Of a stretch of DNA of 64,000 nt, positions 43,498-54,487 are shown piece after piece. Where the stretch lies: positions 1,116,001 through 1,180,000 of the forward strand of contig BCKQ01000002.1 of the NCBI GenBank assembly GCA_001600695.1. The letters are read 5' to 3'. Position 1 is the stretch's first letter, and each line of letters starts with the position of its first letter. Position numbers and translations under genes: made by a program. This stretch comes from Ascoidea asiatica. Lineage: Eukaryota; Ascomycota; Saccharomycetes; Ascoideales; Ascoideaceae. The notes beneath the pieces were generated by a model that was not told the DNA's origin, did not search any database, and saw only the letters and a program-made list of their open reading frames with translations.

Positions 43498-44032
43498 GAT
43501 ATTAGGAATAGGTGGTTGAAAATTATTAATATTTTTATTTAAAGGAGAAAAAGAACGAGGAGAATTTGGCGAATGTGATTGGGAATGTGATTGAGATTGA
43601 GAATGAGATTGAGAAGGGGAAGTGGAAGAAGAACTTGAATTTGAATTTGAGTTTGAACTTCTATTTGATTTTGAATTTAAAGGAATATTTGAACGTAAAG
43701 GGGAAGATAAATTAGATGAAGGAGCAGAATTACGAGGAGAAGAAAATGAAGAAGAATAATTAGGAGATTTTTTATTATTTAAATCATTTGCAATGTTATT
43801 TATTGGCGAATTATTTGAAGAATTATTTGAATCATTTTTTGTTGAAATGGTTGAAGAAACTTCAGAATTTGAATTTGAATTAGAATTTAAATTAGAATTA
43901 AAATTTTGTTCTGAATTAGGTAATAAATTTTGAGCAGATTTTGATTTTGATTTTGAAAGTTTTGAGAAAAATGGAGATCTTGGAGATTTTAAGAAATTTA
44001 AATTTGAATGAGAATGATTTTTATGATTTGAA

Positions 44033-44069
<37 letters not shown>

Positions 44070-44319
44070 CAAATTTATTAATTTCAAAACCAGCTCTTTC
44101 ATAAACACCTTTATATGATCTATTTAAATCTAAAGGAGGAAAATTACTATTAATTCTATTTAAATTTAAAATTGGAGTAACTCTTGAAGAATATATTGAA
44201 ACATTTGATGAAGAAACATTTGAAGAAGATATATTTGATCTAATTGGAGTTAAATTTTGATTTGGATTAAGATTCAGATTTTGATTTTGATTTTGGTTTA
44301 TATTTGTATTTGACTGCAT
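40504..44319 (-). CDS. PXL1: Paxillin-like LIM protein Pxl1
   Basis: The protein is 1271 residues (S. cerevisiae Pxl1 is 706). Pxl1 links Rho1 and Cdc42 signalling to sites of polarised growth and the cytokinetic ring. The N-terminal element SYKGVYERAGFEINKF (about 68-83) matches the Pxl1 motif YKTALERAGFDTK. The next 1000 residues are disordered, Ser/Asn/Pro-rich, with many SP sites and long Asn runs (about 275-300). Two LIM domains close the protein: LIM1 from C1115 (CRKCGDDITGKSI...CFACYRCK...CPYC) and LIM2 from about 1179 (CKLCNNGIEGPC...HLDCLKCIQCG...CEKD). There is no RhoGAP domain, which excludes Lrg1/Rga1. A short basic tail follows. A 2.5-kb intergenic region lies upstream. Confidence 0.85.
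43432..43497 (-). repeat. ATT/AAT triplet run encoding poly-Asn in PXL1
   Basis: This nearly pure ATT run on the plus strand encodes about 22 consecutive Asn residues. It is the longest homopolymer in the window. Confidence 0.95.
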
Positions 44320-46808
44320 TTTTATATAAGTTTTTAATAAACTTAAGTTAAATTAAGTTAATTGAATGAAATAATGGAATAATGAGATAATGAGATAATG
44401 AATGAATGAATAAATGAATGAAGTTTTATGAATTATGTATTGTGTATTATGTATTAAGTAATATGTATTAAGTAATATGAATTTAATAAGATAAATAAAT
44501 GAGTTAATGAATAATAGTTATTGTATAAAAATATATAAATAAAAGGAAGGAATAAAGTCTATTATGATAATATAATAATATGATAAGATAGATAGATAGA
44601 TATTAAATATTTGATATTGAATATGAAATAATGAATGAAGTAATTTAGGGTGAATATGGATACAAAAGAATGTAATAATTATAGATTGACCTAATTTTTG
44701 TAAAGTTATAAAGAGTTAAATTTTATTAAATTTTCTAGAATATATTTGAAAAAAATTGTAAGAGATCTTAGAAATCATATAAATCTCTTGGGAAACTCTT
44801 GGATTTATCTTGGAGAATTCCTAGGAATATGAATTATAATTGTTGAATAATTGTTTGATAATTGTTTAGATTATTTCTATTGGAAAATATCAGAGATGTG
44901 TTTTAATCAGATCAATTATTCTTTTATATTGAAAATAAAATTGAATAAATAATTTGAATTTATTAATAATAATTAGTGATAATGATAATAATATGAGATG
45001 ATCTAATAATTGGATAAATAAGATCAAGGTGTATAGAGATTCCAAAAGAAAGAGTGAAAGAAAATAGTGTAAAGCAGAAGTAAAATAAAGGAGTACTATT
45101 TATTTTTTATTATTATTGATATGTGATTATGAATAGGTGATTATCATGATATTTTTACTGATTGATTTGACAAAGGTGATATTTTGATATTCTTGAGACT
45201 CTTTCTTAGAATTACAATGATTCAATAGAATTGAATTGATTAAGTCCTGAGAATAAAAAATAATATATTTGTTTCATTATTATCAGTATCATTTCTACAG
45301 TATCATTATCTCATTATTGTCAAGTTGGTGTTGTTCGCCAACATCCTAATATGCCTCCCAATTTGAAGTGTGAGAGTGTTCTGGCGTGCTATTTCGCTGC
45401 CTCTCGCAACCGGCTGATTCTCCAAAACACCACCGGGCAGCCTGAAAAATGGAAGACTCGGCGGCGTGGCACTGCCTGCCCTGGCAACCGCGCGAAGAGA
45501 CCCGTGTTTCTGGCGTCGACCAGATAAATGTATTTAAAGAGGGTCTGACTTAAAGGTCTACTAAAGAGGTTTATGTTTTGTGTCAGCTGACATTTTTGGG
45601 GATGGGTGTGGCTAAGTATTTAAGGCTAGTTCAACATGTGATGTTTTGGTTTTTCAGTGCAACGCCGTGCAGGGAGAGCCGCTGGTCACTATTTGCCGCT
45701 GGATGCCGCTGTGAGCACTTCCACTTTCACTTTCTCTCTTTCTCTCTTCTTTCTCCTCTGTGCTCAGTTTCTGCTCAGTTTCTGTTCTGCTTCAGCGGCC
45801 GCAACAGCTCCAGCAAGAGTCCACAGACTTTCAGCAGTCGCCAGAGTTTGCACTGTCGCGAGAGTCTAAAAATACTGAATTATTGACTTGGAACAGAGAT
45901 AACCATTTTAACCATAATAAACATGATAAACACTCGATATATTATTATATTTTGAAATATTTAAATATCTAAATCAACTAATATTATTCATCAATTGAAT
46001 ATCAAATATTAAATATCTTACTTACTTATTTACTTAATGCCTATTTTATAAAAACAACTTCTTAAACAGAAAGAGATTTGAAATTATTACCTTTGTTAAT
46101 TAGATTCATACACTAATTATATAAATCTCATTTTTGATCTAAGATTAAACCAATTGAAATTTATTTCTTTATCTCTAATATATTATATTACTTTATATAT
46201 TTAAATTTTGTTTCTTTTCAATATCTTAACTCAATCAATTCAATCAAATAAAATATATATTCATTAGTTCATTCAATTCAAATCAATTCAAATTTCTAGT
46301 AATTTCTTTGAGAACATTTTTAATAATATAACATAATAATAAGATTTACAAAAAGTATTGAAAAATTATTACAAAAATATTATTCAAATTATTAAAATAT
46401 TTATTATCTATTCATTATTTATCCATTATTTATTATTTATATTTACTAAATTTTAACTCTTATCCATATTTGTACAATTCATATACAAATACATACATTC
46501 TCTACTAAACTTACTAAGTTAATAATATTCTTATTATTATTTATACTCTTACTTTTATTCATTTAAATCTCATACTAATATCAAATTATCAATTATCAAT
46601 TATAATTCAATTATTCAATATCAATTATAAATTATCATTTAATCAAATCATTGTTAAAAAATTCATATATATATTTCAATTTTTCTCTTATTCAACTACC
46701 TTTCAAATAAGTTTATTTTTTATTTTTTCAGTTCCTAAAAATCTTTTTTTGTTTTGTTTTGTTTTTTAATCATCAATATATAAATATATAATTATTAATT
46801 ATCTCATA
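44320..46808. promoter_or_regulatory. Long divergent intergenic region, 2.5 kb
   Basis: Next to PXL1 are AATG-type repeats and a perfect 14-bp duplication (44448-44475). The central part is AT-rich. GC-rich islands lie at about 45350-45515 and 45655-45870. The last 900 bp before the zinc-finger-like gene are very AT-rich. ORFs of up to 102 codons inside the islands overlap each other in several frames and are not supported. Confidence 0.55.
44448..44475 (+). repeat. 14-bp perfect tandem duplication
   Basis: The unit TATGTATTAAGTAA occurs twice back to back, about 130 bp upstream of the PXL1 start. Confidence 0.9.
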
Positions 46809-47582
46809 ATGTCATCTCAAGTTGCTCCAAAATTAATCTCATTTCCAAGATTTAAATATTCTTCAATATCTTCTTGTTCTTCAAATGATTCTGATTCAAA
46901 TAATATAATAAATAACTCTAATAATAATCCATCAAATGTTTCAACTTCTTCTTCTTCTTCTTCTTCTTTAAACTCTTCAATATCATTCAATTCAAATATA
47001 AATTCAAACATAAATTCAAATTTAAATACAAATTCAATAAAATTTTCAAAAGATAAAAAAAAATTATCAAAAACTAAAATTTATTTAGAATTATTTAATG
47101 AAAATAAAATTGATAATGATCAAGATAATTATTTTAATTATAATTATAATTCAATTAAAAAACCAAAATTATTAATACCATCTTATAAATTAAATAAAAA
47201 TGATCCAAATTTTTATCTTGAATTTAATTATCCAAATTCAAATTTCTTAAATAAATATTTCTTAAAATTAGGTTTACCTTTAAATTATATTAATGCAAAT
47301 TTAATTAATTCTCCATTAGATTTTGGTTATTATAAAATTTATAATATCTATAATAATAATATTCATAATCATAATCATAATCATAATCATAATCATTCTT
47401 CAAATTTAAATTCAAATTCAAATTCAAACATAAAATTTGGTTGTAAATGTGGTCATTGTGGTAAATTTATTCAAATTAAATTAAATAATCAAAATTTTGA
47501 TCTAGAAAATTTAGATAATAATAATTTCCTTTGTTATATCTCTTATTTTCGTCATTATATTTTAAATCATTCAAATTATTAA
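46809..47582 (+). CDS. Small Ser/Asn-rich protein with C-terminal zinc-finger-like motif
   Basis: I do not recognise this 257-residue protein with certainty. Residues 1-75 are Ser/Asn-rich, followed by a more ordered middle (YLELFNENK; IPSYKLNKNDPNFYLEFNYP; LGLPLNYINANLINSPLDFGYY). A His/Asn repeat (HNHNHNHNHNH) precedes the C-terminus. There, CKCGHC (C212, C214, C217) and FLCYISYFRHYILNH (C242, H249, H254) could bind one zinc ion as C-x2-C...H-x4-H. The C-x2-C...YxxH-x4-H layout recalls the C-terminal finger of Rua1-type fungal regulators, but this is a weak match. The gene sits alone, with 2.5 kb of non-coding DNA upstream and 1.6 kb downstream, as often seen for tightly regulated yeast genes. 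Confidence 0.6.
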   Translation: MSSQVAPKLISFPRFKYSSISSCSSNDSDSNNIINNSNNNPSNVSTSSSSSSSLNSSISFNSNINSNINSNLNTNSIKFSKDKKKLSKTKIYLELFNENKIDNDQDNYFNYNYNSIKKPKLLIPSYKLNKNDPNFYLEFNYPNSNFLNKYFLKLGLPLNYINANLINSPLDFGYYKIYNIYNNNIHNHNHNHNHNHSSNLNSNSNSNIKFGCKCGHCGKFIQIKLNNQNFDLENLDNNNFLCYISYFRHYILNHSNY

Positions 47583-49138
47583 AAAGAAAACAACCTTTAT
47601 TTTCATTTCATTTTATTTCATATCATTCAAATATCATAATACTATATATTCATCCTTTCATCATATACTCTTTTATATTTTAACTTACCCTTCACTATTT
47701 TACTTTTAAACTCAAGTAAATATTTTTTCTTTTATTTATTTCTTTTATATCTTAATTACTCGCTTGCAATATGGTTTTTTTATTTCAATTTACAATTCTC
47801 AAACTTTCTCATTTATACTTACTCCTTTTTTATTATCTTTTCTCTTTTATTCAATCTTCCTATATAGTTTGCTTCGCTATTCAGTGTATTATATTTCAAA
47901 ATCAAATAATTTTGAACTAATTTAAATTTCTTTTTATTTCATGTCATTTAAAAAAAAAAAAAATTATTCATTCATTTACTTACTTACTTATTCATTAACT
48001 ATTGCAAATGTATTTGATCAATTCTCTTTGACCAAATTACTTAATCTGATGACCTTTAATGTTTCTCTCATGATCCTTTTTTTTGCCTTTTTTTGGAATC
48101 TAGCGGTATAGCTTTCTACCTTTGTTGATGAGATTTTATATTATATACGAGTAGTTTACTTTAATAAATTGAAAAAAAAAAAAAAATTAATATAAGAATT
48201 CTGAGTCCGATTTCAGTTGATCATTTTTTTAAAAAAATCAGCTTCAATATCTATTTGTTTATTACTGATTTGGGTGTTTTGTCTTGTTCTTGTCTTATTT
48301 TGGACTGTTTTAGTAGGTAAAAAATTTCACAACCTGTTGTAAATTTTTCGTTATTCCATAATTTTTATGACTCTGATATTCATGTTGCTTTATTAAATAG
48401 AAAGTTGGCAAAAAAATTATATTTATTGGAATAATTCTCCAGCAAAGATTTTTTTTCCAAATTGCTTTTATCCTTTATTATTATGCTCTTAATTTTTTTT
48501 TTCAAATACCCCAATAAAATCTTTTCAATCAATAAAGTTTTACTCTAGTTTAAATAACAATGAATTTTGATATAATTTTATGATTTTCCAAGTCAATAAT
48601 TCAAAGGAGTCTTCATTTTTTTCTTTTAAAAGTAAAAATTTTATTTCTCGAGTAAACTTTTAAAGTAGATAATTTTTTTTCATTATTAATAAAAGTTTTT
48701 CTAAAGATTTCATCACTGAAATGAGCAAATAATATTCATAAAAGCAAAACACGAAAGTAATTAGTTTCATAAAATATTGCAAAACTTTGTAATATATTCA
48801 ACTTTTTGTGAAGTAAAAAAAAAGTTGAATACCAATCCTAATACAATAGTAAATTGTCTCATTGATGGAGTAAAATGGAAAAATGTGAACATAATTTTAT
48901 TGATTTTACTTTTCCTCAACGTTTTAAAATATTTGCATCTTTTAATTTTTAAATGCTAATTCCTCATTTAAAAGTTCCTAAACCACCTATCATAAAAAAT
49001 AAAAAACTATAATTTACCTCATAGGTCAAGATAACTACACGATTATTTTCTATATCTTTTAAAAGTTATACGACCTCCGATTTTATTGTTTTTGTAATTT
49101 TTAATATAAGAATATTTTATACAAAATAGTTAGTATTA
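47583..49138. other. Unusually long convergent gap, 1.6 kb
   Basis: The other tail-to-tail gaps in this window are 95-421 bp; this one is 1556 bp. It is about 80% A+T with many T-runs and no ORF I can support. It may hold long 3'UTRs, a non-coding RNA or an origin; the sequence does not decide. Confidence 0.5.
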
Positions 49139-51670
49139 TTACAAACTGATTTGATTTAAAATATTATTTACTATTTGGAATTCGTCTCCAACTTTTATAA
49201 AAGTTTTCTGAATACCGATATTGGAGATTTTCATATTTTCTCCAAAATATATTTTACCTTCATGTTTTCTTGTTTTAACAAGTTTTTTAAATATATCTGT
49301 ATTTCGCTTTCCTGAACTCTGGTCTATGGTGATCATATGGCATCTATCGCACTTGGACATACTTTCTAAAATCATAAAATTTTCTCTATTACTTGAATCT
49401 TTTTTCAATAACTTCAAAAACTTCCAAGAATCTTCTTCATATGGCATTAAATCTTTGAAATTACTATTTATAACTATATTTGATCTAAAAAGATTTAAAG
49501 TATTTCTTTTATGATCATTCAAAGAGTTTTTATCAACTTCATCAACACTTGATTTACTTATTATTAATAATGGACTACTATTCTGAAGAGAAATATTTTT
49601 AGAAGTATTCTTAGAATTATCAGTTTCGGAACAAGTTGCTAGGAAACAATATCTTTGGGTTATTTTGAAAAAAAAATTAATGATTTTTGAATCATTAATG
49701 CAATGATAAATAACTCCAGCTTTTTCTTCAACATGATCAATAATATTATATTTTTTAGCTAATTTAATATCATCAAGTGGAATTTCAATTTCTTCATTAT
49801 CGTTAAAAACTTTCATAAAATTTCCCACTGGATCAATAAATGGATGAATAAAAACCATTTGAGAGCAATCTTTTAGTCTCAAGGGTTTATTAGAGGTAGA
49901 ATCTATTAAACAAAATTTTCTATCATATAGTAAGCCTTTTTCATTTAATTCCCAGGATATAATATTTGAAATCTGAAAATAATGACAAGATTTAATAGGA
50001 TATATGAATAAATTTTCAACTTTTAAAAGTTTTTGTTTTAAATTTGTAATTTGGGAAATTGTATTTGAACTAGAGTCTAGACAATTTTCATTTTGATTAT
50101 CATTATCTTTAAAAAATTTTATTATAAAATTAATGAAATAATCTATATCAGATTTAGTAGTGATTGCACCTAAACTTACTCTAATTGCACCTGTAACTTT
50201 ATTATTTATAATATCTTTATGATCACCACATTTATGACCATGTTTTAAATAATTAGTTATTATATCTTTTTCTGTAAATTTTTCAATATTATCATTATTT
50301 ATCCATTTTAAAAAACCTCCAATATTACATAAAGTTCCAACTCTGATTGAGATATTATAAATTGAAGCGATTTTTTCAAAATCATGATAGCCTAAATTTT
50401 TTTTATTTTTATTTAATAATATAAATGTTATTATTGGACCTTGTTTTTTAATATTACCAAAATTATTTATATTATTTAAAAATTTAGTCATTGGATTATT
50501 TGTTGAAGGATGTTTTAAATTAGATAATTTTTTAAATAGATAAAAAGTTAAATTATTAAGATAAATTGAAATATTTTTAAAAGAATTGAAAAATATTTGA
50601 TGAAATTTGATTGCTTGAGATAAAAAAAGAATGGAATGAAAAGGTATAGTGCCATCTTGTAAATTAATTGATAATACTTTTGAAGGAGAATAAAATTTAT
50701 TAAATGGAGTTATTGAATCAATTGTTCCACCACCAAAGAATTTTTTTTCACTAAAAATATTTAAAGCTTTTTCTTTTTTATAAATTAAAATACCTAAATC
50801 TGGATAACCAAAAATTTTATATAGTGAAGCAATAATAAAATCTGGATTTAAATTTGGATCATTGAAATCAAAAATTGGAGGAGAAGTTGTTGATTGTGAT
50901 GATATATCAAATAAAGTAAAATAATCATTTTTACTAAAAGAGTTTTCAATTTGTTTTAAAAAAGTGGAAAATTGAAATCTTTCACCATTAAAATTTGATT
51001 GAGCTGTTGCAGATATTAATAATGGAAGAGAAGAAGATCGATTAAAAGTATTTATAATTGAAGTTAAATTGTTTTCATTACTATCATAAACCATATAATT
51101 TTTTGAATAATTTCTAATTGTAATTATAGAAGTATGAGAGTCAATTGAATAAATGAAATTAAAATTATCATTAAATTTATTTAAGAATCCATCTTGAATT
51201 AAAATTTTAATTGAATGAGTTGAATTTAAAGTAAAAATTAAATCAAAATGAATTGGATTCAAATTGAAAATTTTAAATAAATCAGTTTTAATATCTTGAA
51301 TTAAATTTGATGTAAAATTTGAGGATTGTGATTGAGAATGTGGATTTGAGATTAAATTATTTAATAATAGATTATTTGAATTTTCTAAAAAAGATTTTGA
51401 ATATAATGTTGAACCAGCATGATCTAAATAACATTTATTTTCAAGATAAGGATATTCAATTTCTTTCAATTCTTCAATAGTTTTATATTTTCCTCCATTT
51501 TTATAATAATAAGTATCGAAATCCTTTGGATCTATAAAATCTGAGATTTCATTAGAGTTAAAATTTGAATTTGATTTAGTATTTAAAATTTGATTTTTTA
51601 TCGGCGCTAGATTCGTATTGTTTATATTTCTAGAATTATTTGGTTCATATGTGCTTGTTATCATTATCAC
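49139..51670 (-). CDS. Molybdenum cofactor sulfurase (HxB/ABA3/MOCOS type)
   Basis: The 843-residue, two-domain protein has the full family architecture. The N-terminal half is a NifS-like, class V PLP enzyme starting YPYLENKCYLDHAGSTLYS (about 73-91). K285 in SLYKIFGYPDLGILIY is at the PLP-lysine position. RVGTLCNIGGFLKW carries C448 at the persulfide-cysteine position. HGHKCGD and TGAIRVSLGAITT follow. The C-terminal half is a MOSC_N plus MOSC domain: YPIKSCHYFQ, LLYDRKFCLID, RSNIVINSNFKDLMPYEEDSW and SKCDRCHMITIDQSSG...GKIYFGEN. The enzyme transfers sulfur to the Mo centre of xanthine dehydrogenase and aldehyde oxidase. All visible key residues are kept. The short extension before residue 45 is Asn/Ser-rich. 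S. cerevisiae lacks Moco enzymes. Confidence 0.9.
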   Translation of the reverse strand: MIMITSTYEPNNSRNINNTNLAPIKNQILNTKSNSNFNSNEISDFIDPKDFDTYYYKNGGKYKTIEELKEIEYPYLENKCYLDHAGSTLYSKSFLENSNNLLLNNLISNPHSQSQSSNFTSNLIQDIKTDLFKIFNLNPIHFDLIFTLNSTHSIKILIQDGFLNKFNDNFNFIYSIDSHTSIITIRNYSKNYMVYDSNENNLTSIINTFNRSSSLPLLISATAQSNFNGERFQFSTFLKQIENSFSKNDYFTLFDISSQSTTSPPIFDFNDPNLNPDFIIASLYKIFGYPDLGILIYKKEKALNIFSEKKFFGGGTIDSITPFNKFYSPSKVLSINLQDGTIPFHSILFLSQAIKFHQIFFNSFKNISIYLNNLTFYLFKKLSNLKHPSTNNPMTKFLNNINNFGNIKKQGPIITFILLNKNKKNLGYHDFEKIASIYNISIRVGTLCNIGGFLKWINNDNIEKFTEKDIITNYLKHGHKCGDHKDIINNKVTGAIRVSLGAITTKSDIDYFINFIIKFFKDNDNQNENCLDSSSNTISQITNLKQKLLKVENLFIYPIKSCHYFQISNIISWELNEKGLLYDRKFCLIDSTSNKPLRLKDCSQMVFIHPFIDPVGNFMKVFNDNEEIEIPLDDIKLAKKYNIIDHVEEKAGVIYHCINDSKIINFFFKITQRYCFLATCSETDNSKNTSKNISLQNSSPLLIISKSSVDEVDKNSLNDHKRNTLNLFRSNIVINSNFKDLMPYEEDSWKFLKLLKKDSSNRENFMILESMSKCDRCHMITIDQSSGKRNTDIFKKLVKTRKHEGKIYFGENMKISNIGIQKTFIKVGDEFQIVNNILNQISL

Positions 51671-52118
51671 TGCTATTAAATTGTTTTCATGAAGGTTTGT
51701 TCTAGAAAATTAATGAAAAATAATTTCAATCAGTTTATTTCAAAACATGATAAAATATTCACATATTTATTTATTTTGAAGAAGAGTGAAAGTTTTAAGA
51801 CACGACTAAAATATACTCCAGAGAAAGGTATAAACAAGAATTAGCACAGATAAGAAGAGCTTAACGCTGAGCTCGACAAACTCGGAGTTCCTTATCGTGA
51901 ATGCTGGATGACAGTTGGTAGCACTACGGTTATCGGTTGTGTCGGAAGTCTCCAAAAACACCGAGGCTTACCGCGGGTTCTTTTTTTTCGAAAATTTTAT
52001 AAGAAACAAATTAAAACAGAAGGGAAATTTTGATAAGGAGGAAAAGAATCAGGAATATATGAAAGAAAGAAAAGAAAAAAAAAAAAATGTATTTTAGTTA
52101 CAGAAGAAGCAGTACCTT
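51671..52118. other. Intergenic region upstream of the Moco sulfurase
   Basis: The region is 448 bp. A GC-richer patch at about 51860-51985 contains GAGCTCGACAAACTCGGAG, an imperfect inverted repeat. A purine-rich tract (about 52018-52087) precedes the next gene's 3' end. No gene is seen. Confidence 0.5.
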
Positions 52119-53384
52119 TCAAAGTAACAAGTTAGGATCAAATTCTGGATTTGGCGATATTTTGAAGGAATATGTGAATTTATCTTTGACTGTAAATCTA
52201 GTGGCACTTGCAAAAGGAGTTGAGCCATCAGGTTTTAAATTTGGAATTATTTTTTCTTTCAGTGCACCAGCAAACTGATTCAGAAGTAATGACCTTAAGG
52301 ACAATATACTTGGTTGAGATCCAGATTGTTGTTGTTGTGGATTTGATTTTAAAGTCCGATTATGAATAGAATTATAAAGCAATTCGGTATTTGCTATTTT
52401 AATTTTATCAATTTTTAAATTTTCTTGAAATTTCTTTAAAAATTCATCATTTAATTGTAAATCAAATCTTAATCCCAATTTTTGATCAATATTGAATTTT
52501 TTATTTGATAATAAATGTAAAATATCATTTATTCTTTTAGATTCATAAGGATTTAAAATTATTGAAATTGCAGATTTTAAATTATTTTTATAAATTGCAA
52601 TTGGTATTTTATAAATTTTTGATGTATATTGAGAACTTAAGCTTAATTGTTTCTTAAAATATTTTGATCCACTTTCAGGTGTTGAATAATTAATTGAATC
52701 AAATAAATTAATTTTAACATTTTGATTATCATTATCATTGATATCATTATTAAAATCATTAGTTTGTTTATTATTTTGTTTATTAATTAATTTACTTTGA
52801 ACATCATTTTCAAAATTTATTAAATTTGAATTACTTAACAGTTTATTATTTTTAGTACCTGAAATAATTGATGGATTATTATTAGTATTGATATTACCTG
52901 AAGCAGAATTTTTAAAGAATTTTTTAAAATCTTGAGAATATAATAAACTATCATAAATTGCAGAGGGAAGTAAAAGTGCAGTACCTAAAGTTGATAAACC
53001 ACAAAGTGTTAAAAAAAAAGGTTCTAAGCCTAATCTTGGAATCGGAAAACAAGATGATACTAAACCAGTTGAAATCCCTAATGTTGAACTATATTTGCTT
53101 AATAAAAATGCAGTTCTTTTAAGTAGATCAATTGAATTATTTATACCAACAACATCTGAGTTTATGATAATATTTGAATTATTTAAATTATTTGTTTCAT
53201 TAGCACCATTTGAAAAATTGAAAGAATTATTAATAGTTTGAGAAAGTTCAATTGGAAAACAAAGATTATTTAAATTATTATCTTTTAAACAAAATGATGA
53301 AATATCATAGTAATTATTGTTTTCATTGAAAGAATATACTGAATTTAAAGAGAAAAGTATTGAAAGAAATATTATCAAAATCAT
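52119..53384 (-). CDS. Predicted secretory-pathway membrane protein, unknown
   Basis: I do not recognise this 421-residue protein. It begins with a good signal peptide (MILIIFLSILFSLNSVYS). An Asn-rich lumenal segment follows with several N-glycosylation sequons and a Cys pair (FCLKDNNLNNLCFP). A hydrophobic region (about 85-145: LLKRTAFLLSKYSSTLGISTGLVSSCFPIP then FFLTLCGLSTLGTALLLPSAIY) could form one or two membrane helices. An Asn/Asp linker (about 160-225) is followed by an ordered C-terminal half (LSLSSQYTSKIYKIPIAIYKNN; SIILNPYESKRINDILHLLS; LGLRFDLQLNDEF). The two halves and the signal peptide suggest an ER, vacuolar or cell-surface protein; nothing supports a specific activity. Confidence 0.7.
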   Translation of the reverse strand: MILIIFLSILFSLNSVYSFNENNNYYDISSFCLKDNNLNNLCFPIELSQTINNSFNFSNGANETNNLNNSNIIINSDVVGINNSIDLLKRTAFLLSKYSSTLGISTGLVSSCFPIPRLGLEPFFLTLCGLSTLGTALLLPSAIYDSLLYSQDFKKFFKNSASGNINTNNNPSIISGTKNNKLLSNSNLINFENDVQSKLINKQNNKQTNDFNNDINDNDNQNVKINLFDSINYSTPESGSKYFKKQLSLSSQYTSKIYKIPIAIYKNNLKSAISIILNPYESKRINDILHLLSNKKFNIDQKLGLRFDLQLNDEFLKKFQENLKIDKIKIANTELLYNSIHNRTLKSNPQQQQSGSQPSILSLRSLLLNQFAGALKEKIIPNLKPDGSTPFASATRFTVKDKFTYSFKISPNPEFDPNLLL

Positions 53385-54425
53385 ATTTGGAAAATTGAAT
53401 TAATATGGTAGGTACATTTCATTTTCAAAATTTCATTAGATTTTTCTTTGAACTAAAACAAAAATACCTTCTAAAAATCTGTAGCGCTATCATGATTTAG
53501 ATAAAAAAACAGAAGAAAAAACAAAATTTCAATTTCATCAGTTCATTCATATTATTCAATGAACACTTCTCTGAAAGCACAACATGAAAAGTGGTGATAA
53601 AGAGTTTAAGAAGATTGTCTTTTACCTTTCAGTTTTGGTATTGAAATTGTTATTGATTTTGTGGACAGAGGAAATTTGAACTGAATTTGAGTTGGGTGAA
53701 GTTAGAAGGGTCCCATCATTTTCCAGAACTAATACAAATTGTATACAATCAACACAAGTTATTTGGTGCAAAATTGAAAACTTGAATATATTTCATATTT
53801 CATAAACCAACATCATATTTCAAGAACAAGAAACAAGTAATTTAATCGAAGTGAATGTAATATCGATGATAAATAAAGCCTTTTGAGCATTTAAAACCAT
53901 CCATTTTTTTATGTTTTGTAGCGTTAAATTATTGAATATATTTGTGTAGTCAAAAAGCGTACTGCATTAAAAAGGCGTTTGAAATTTACGCAAAACTCCA
54001 TGCAATTTTCTCCACAGCGCATATTTCAAAAATGCCCTCTTTAAAAAATTATTGCACACTATTTAGATGCCTTGCGCTTATAGCGCGCACTAATTTATCT
54101 CAGCTGCGCCACTGGTGCCTTTGTAGTATGTCCTCAATTTCACTAATGGTGCGTGTTTTAAGGAATTTAATTGTCCTGAAAAATACCTTCACACATAAAT
54201 ATTAAAAGTCAACTTGAACCTAACCCTCAATAAATTTTTTTTGTTCCTGATACAAATTTTTGTCATGAAGTTGCATGGAAGGAATTTATGAACAGCTGTT
54301 TTTTTTCCCGATTATGAATAATATTTGATATTGTAAGAACTTCGAGATTAAATATTCAGTAAATTCCTCAAAGATCATACAATAAAAATATTATTATTTC
54401 TGGAAATGAGTTTCTATAGTATTCA

Positions 54426-54441
54426 ACTGTACCGGTACAGT
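54426..54441. repeat. 16-bp perfect palindrome
   Basis: ACTGTACCGGTACAGT is its own reverse complement. Confidence 0.95.
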
Positions 54442-54487
54442 AAAAGTTCTGGTACCTCTTTTTGAAGAATGTTCAAAAAAGGTCCCG

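Noticed and set aside
45578-45972. Overlapping ORFs of 102, 70 and 70 codons in the GC island
   Set aside because: They overlap in several frames with no family pattern or native codon bias; expected by chance in GC-rich DNA.
49128-49134. TACTAAC on the minus strand just past the Moco sulfurase stop
   Set aside because: No fitting splice sites, and the protein is already complete at its C-terminus. Taken as chance.
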